Positions 5,589-7,157 of a stretch of 7,157 nucleotides of DNA are shown one piece after another (the stretch's first letter is position 1; each line of letters starts with the position of its first letter). The notes beneath the pieces are model-generated. The model worked only from the letters and a program-made list of their open reading frames with translations. It did not search any database and was not told the DNA's origin. The stretch comes from AWTP1-13 sp039808585 (lineage in GTDB: Bacteria; Pseudomonadota; Alphaproteobacteria; Rhizobiales; Hyphomicrobiaceae). Where the stretch lies: positions 1 through 7,157 of the forward strand of contig JBDHTJ010000216.1 of the NCBI GenBank assembly GCA_039808585.1. The letters run 5' to 3'. Made by a program: the position numbers and the translations under genes.

Positions 5589-6854
5589 ATGGTGCAGACC
5601 GTGGCTCCATCGCCCATCCGTGCAGAGATCCTGTCGGCCGTCGAGGCTGGCGCAGAGCGTCTCGTCGAAACGACGCAGAAGCTTGTGCGGGTGGCCTCGC
5701 CCAATCCGCCAAGCGACACCCGTGCCATCGCGCCCGTGGCGGAGGCGCTGCTGCGGGCGATCCCTGGCGCTGAGGTGCGCGCAATCGAATCTGCGCCCGG
5801 CATCATCAATCTCGTGGCCCGCGTGAAGGGTGGCAGGCCCGGACGGCGCCTGATCTTCAACGGCCATCTCGATACCTTTCCTGTCGGCGAGGATCTCGGC
5901 TGGACGGTGCCGCCGCTCTCGGGCCTGCTCCGCGACGGCAAGCTCTACGGCCGTGGCGTCAGCGACATGAAGGGCGGCATCGCTTGCTCGCTTCTGGCCA
6001 CCCAGCTGCTGGCGGAGCGGCCTGAAGCCTGGTGCGGCGAGATCGTCGTCACGCTGGCGGGCGACGAGGAGAACATGGGGGCGCTGGGTTCGGGCTACCT
6101 GTTGCAGCATGAACCCCTCGCCAAGGGCGACGCCAACATTTGCGGCGACGTCGGCTCGCCGCAGGTCCTGCGCTTCGGTGAGAAGGGGCTCTTGTGGATC
6201 GACATCGAGGCACAGGGCACGCCTGCGCATGGCGCCCACGTGCACAAGGGCGTCAACGCCATCGAGCGGCTGATGGCGGCGCTGGCGCAGGTGAAGCGGC
6301 TCGAGACGCTGCCGGTTGATGCACCTGCGGCAGTTGTCGCCGCGATCACCAAGGCGAGGCCCGTCTCCGAGCCTTTGTCGGGCGCGGGCGAGAGCGAGAC
6401 GTTGCAACGCATCACGGTCAACATCGGCACGGTGGCCGGTGGCGTCTCGCCGAACCTCGTGCCGTCGCAGGCGAAAGCGAGCCTCGACATCCGCCTTCCC
6501 GTCGGTGTCACCGTGCAAGCGCTCATCGAGCAGCTGGAGCAGTGGCTTTCGCCGCTCGAGGGTGTCACCTGGCGCGTGCTGCGGCAGTACGATCCGAGTT
6601 TCACCGCGCCCGACAGCGAGATCGTGCGCACGGTGGCCCATGCGGCGGGCGAGGTGATGGGCGTGGCGCCCGCTCTGAACATGCGTGTGGGGGCTTCCGA
6701 CTCGCGCTGGTATCGCAAGTTCGGCGTGCCGACGGTGGTCTACGGTCTCACCCCCTTCAACATGGGCGGTCCCGACGAATACGTGCTCGTCGACGAGTTG
6801 GTGGCGGTGGCCAAGGTGCATGCGCTCGCCGCCTTCGATTTCCTGCAGAACTGA
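5589..6854 (+). CDS. M20-family metallohydrolase (ArgE/DapE/carboxypeptidase G2-like deacylase or peptidase)
   Basis: This 421-residue cytoplasmic enzyme should hydrolyse an amide bond, for example removing an N-acyl group from an amino acid. M20 motifs are in order: NGHLDTFPVG (H93, with D95), LYGRGVSDMKGG (bridging D126), LAGDEENMG (catalytic E160, ligand E161), CGDVGSP (D187, as in carboxypeptidase G2) and the dimerisation-domain motif GTPAHGAHVHKGVNAIERL (residues 210-228, with H214). Near the C-terminus, SDSRWYRKFGVPTVVYG and MGGPDEYVLVDEL match the usual 'aHgpdEyv' block, except that the zinc-ligand histidine position is G393. The rest looks intact, so this may be a subfamily trait with altered metal binding. 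No good ribosome site precedes the ATG; with only 6 bases after the permease stop, translation is probably coupled. Gene position suggests it acts on the imported compound. ArgE or DapE itself is less likely, because those are biosynthetic genes. Confidence 0.88.
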   Translation: MVQTVAPSPIRAEILSAVEAGAERLVETTQKLVRVASPNPPSDTRAIAPVAEALLRAIPGAEVRAIESAPGIINLVARVKGGRPGRRLIFNGHLDTFPVGEDLGWTVPPLSGLLRDGKLYGRGVSDMKGGIACSLLATQLLAERPEAWCGEIVVTLAGDEENMGALGSGYLLQHEPLAKGDANICGDVGSPQVLRFGEKGLLWIDIEAQGTPAHGAHVHKGVNAIERLMAALAQVKRLETLPVDAPAAVVAAITKARPVSEPLSGAGESETLQRITVNIGTVAGGVSPNLVPSQAKASLDIRLPVGVTVQALIEQLEQWLSPLEGVTWRVLRQYDPSFTAPDSEIVRTVAHAAGEVMGVAPALNMRVGASDSRWYRKFGVPTVVYGLTPFNMGGPDEYVLVDELVAVAKVHALAAFDFLQN

Positions 6855-6870
6855 TACGCGGCAACGAGAA

Positions 6871-6874
6871 GAGG
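6871..6874 (+). promoter_or_regulatory. Ribosome binding site of the ureohydrolase gene
   Basis: An AAGAGGAAA stretch in the 29-base gap gives a GAGG core 9 bases before the ATG at 6884. It is the best site for this start and supports continuation of the operon. Confidence 0.6.
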
Positions 6875-6883
6875 AAACATCCC

Positions 6884-7157
6884 ATGCCCACCTATTCCGA
6901 AGACGAGTTGTTCACGCTGCCCACCACCTTCATGAGCGCGCCGTACGGACGGCCGGGGGCGAAAAATCGGGCAGCGATCCTCGGCATCCCCTTCGATTGT
7001 GGCACGCATCCCACGCGCATCGGCGCACGCGGCGGGCCGGATTCGGTGCGCCTGCAATCAGTATTGATGCGCCGCTTCAATCCCACGCACGCCGACTTCG
7101 ATCCCGTCACCACACTCGGGCTGGTCGACTGCGGCAACGTCAAACTGACGCCGGCCC
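6884..7157 (+). CDS. Arginase/agmatinase-family ureohydrolase, N-terminal part (partial)
   Basis: Ninety-one complete codons are present, and the frame is still open at the window edge. ILGIPFDCGTHPTRIGARGG (residues 32-51) followed by PDSVRLQS (52-59) matches the ureohydrolase N-terminal block 'G-I-P-x-D-x-G...R-x-G-x-R-x-G-P-x-x-I-R-x-x-S'. VDCGNVKLTP (81-90) matches the following 'D-x-G-D-V' strand, with N in place of the usual D. The family uses two Mn(II) ions to hydrolyse guanidino groups to urea (arginase, agmatinase, guanidinobutyrase, guanidinopropionase) or, in formimidoylglutamase, to release formamide. The metal-binding motifs (GGDH, DAHxD, SxDxDxxDP) all lie beyond the window, so activity and substrate cannot be judged. 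It lies 29 bases after the M20 gene on the same strand, so it probably belongs to the transporter operon and acts on a product of uptake or deacylation. Confidence 0.85.
   Translation, partial: MPTYSEDELFTLPTTFMSAPYGRPGAKNRAAILGIPFDCGTHPTRIGARGGPDSVRLQSVLMRRFNPTHADFDPVTTLGLVDCGNVKLTPA

Noticed and set aside
4752..6821. A 689-codon open frame on the minus strand opposite the permease and M20 genes
   Set aside because: It is antisense to two genes with clear motifs, its translation is rich in His, Arg, Asp and Gln without any recognisable domain, and such long antisense frames are common in GC-rich codon-biased DNA.

Overview
The window is a high-GC (about two thirds G+C by eye), gene-dense bacterial segment. 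Gene content and codon bias suggest a proteobacterium, most likely an alphaproteobacterium of the Hyphomicrobiales type; this is an inference from style and not proven. It holds eight protein-coding genes, two of them cut by the window edges, and no RNA genes, insertion sequences or CRISPR arrays that I can see. No gene-free stretch exceeds about 220 bases.

Layout. (1) Bases 1-820, plus strand: the tail of a LivG-type ATPase gene overlapping a complete LivF-type ATPase gene, the end of a branched-chain/hydrophobic amino acid (HAAT) ABC transporter operon. (2) Bases 834-2998, minus strand: a LysR-type regulator gene followed, with a 1-base stop/start overlap, by a PA-domain M28 metallopeptidase gene; this pair converges on livF. 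(3) Bases 2999-3217: the divergent control region, which carries T-N11-A dyads that are plausible LysR binding sites. (4) Bases 3218-7157, plus strand: an apparent operon of a polar amino acid (PAAT) ABC transporter (ATPase, periplasmic binding protein, one permease), then an M20 amidohydrolase of the ArgE/DapE/carboxypeptidase G2 type, then the start of an arginase/agmatinase-family ureohydrolase.

How the genes may work together: the binding protein, permease and ATPase would import an amino acid or amino-acid-like compound. The M20 enzyme could remove an N-acyl (or similar) group, and the ureohydrolase could split a guanidino or related C-N bond, so the cluster reads as uptake plus intracellular breakdown of a nitrogen-rich compound. 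The divergent LysR gene is the obvious candidate regulator, and its partner M28 peptidase may feed amino acids into the same metabolism. The substrate cannot be fixed from sequence. The most notable details are an M20 enzyme whose C-terminal zinc-ligand histidine position is glycine, a strong hairpin between the ATPase and binding-protein genes, and a transporter set with only one permease gene. I see no radically new system here.
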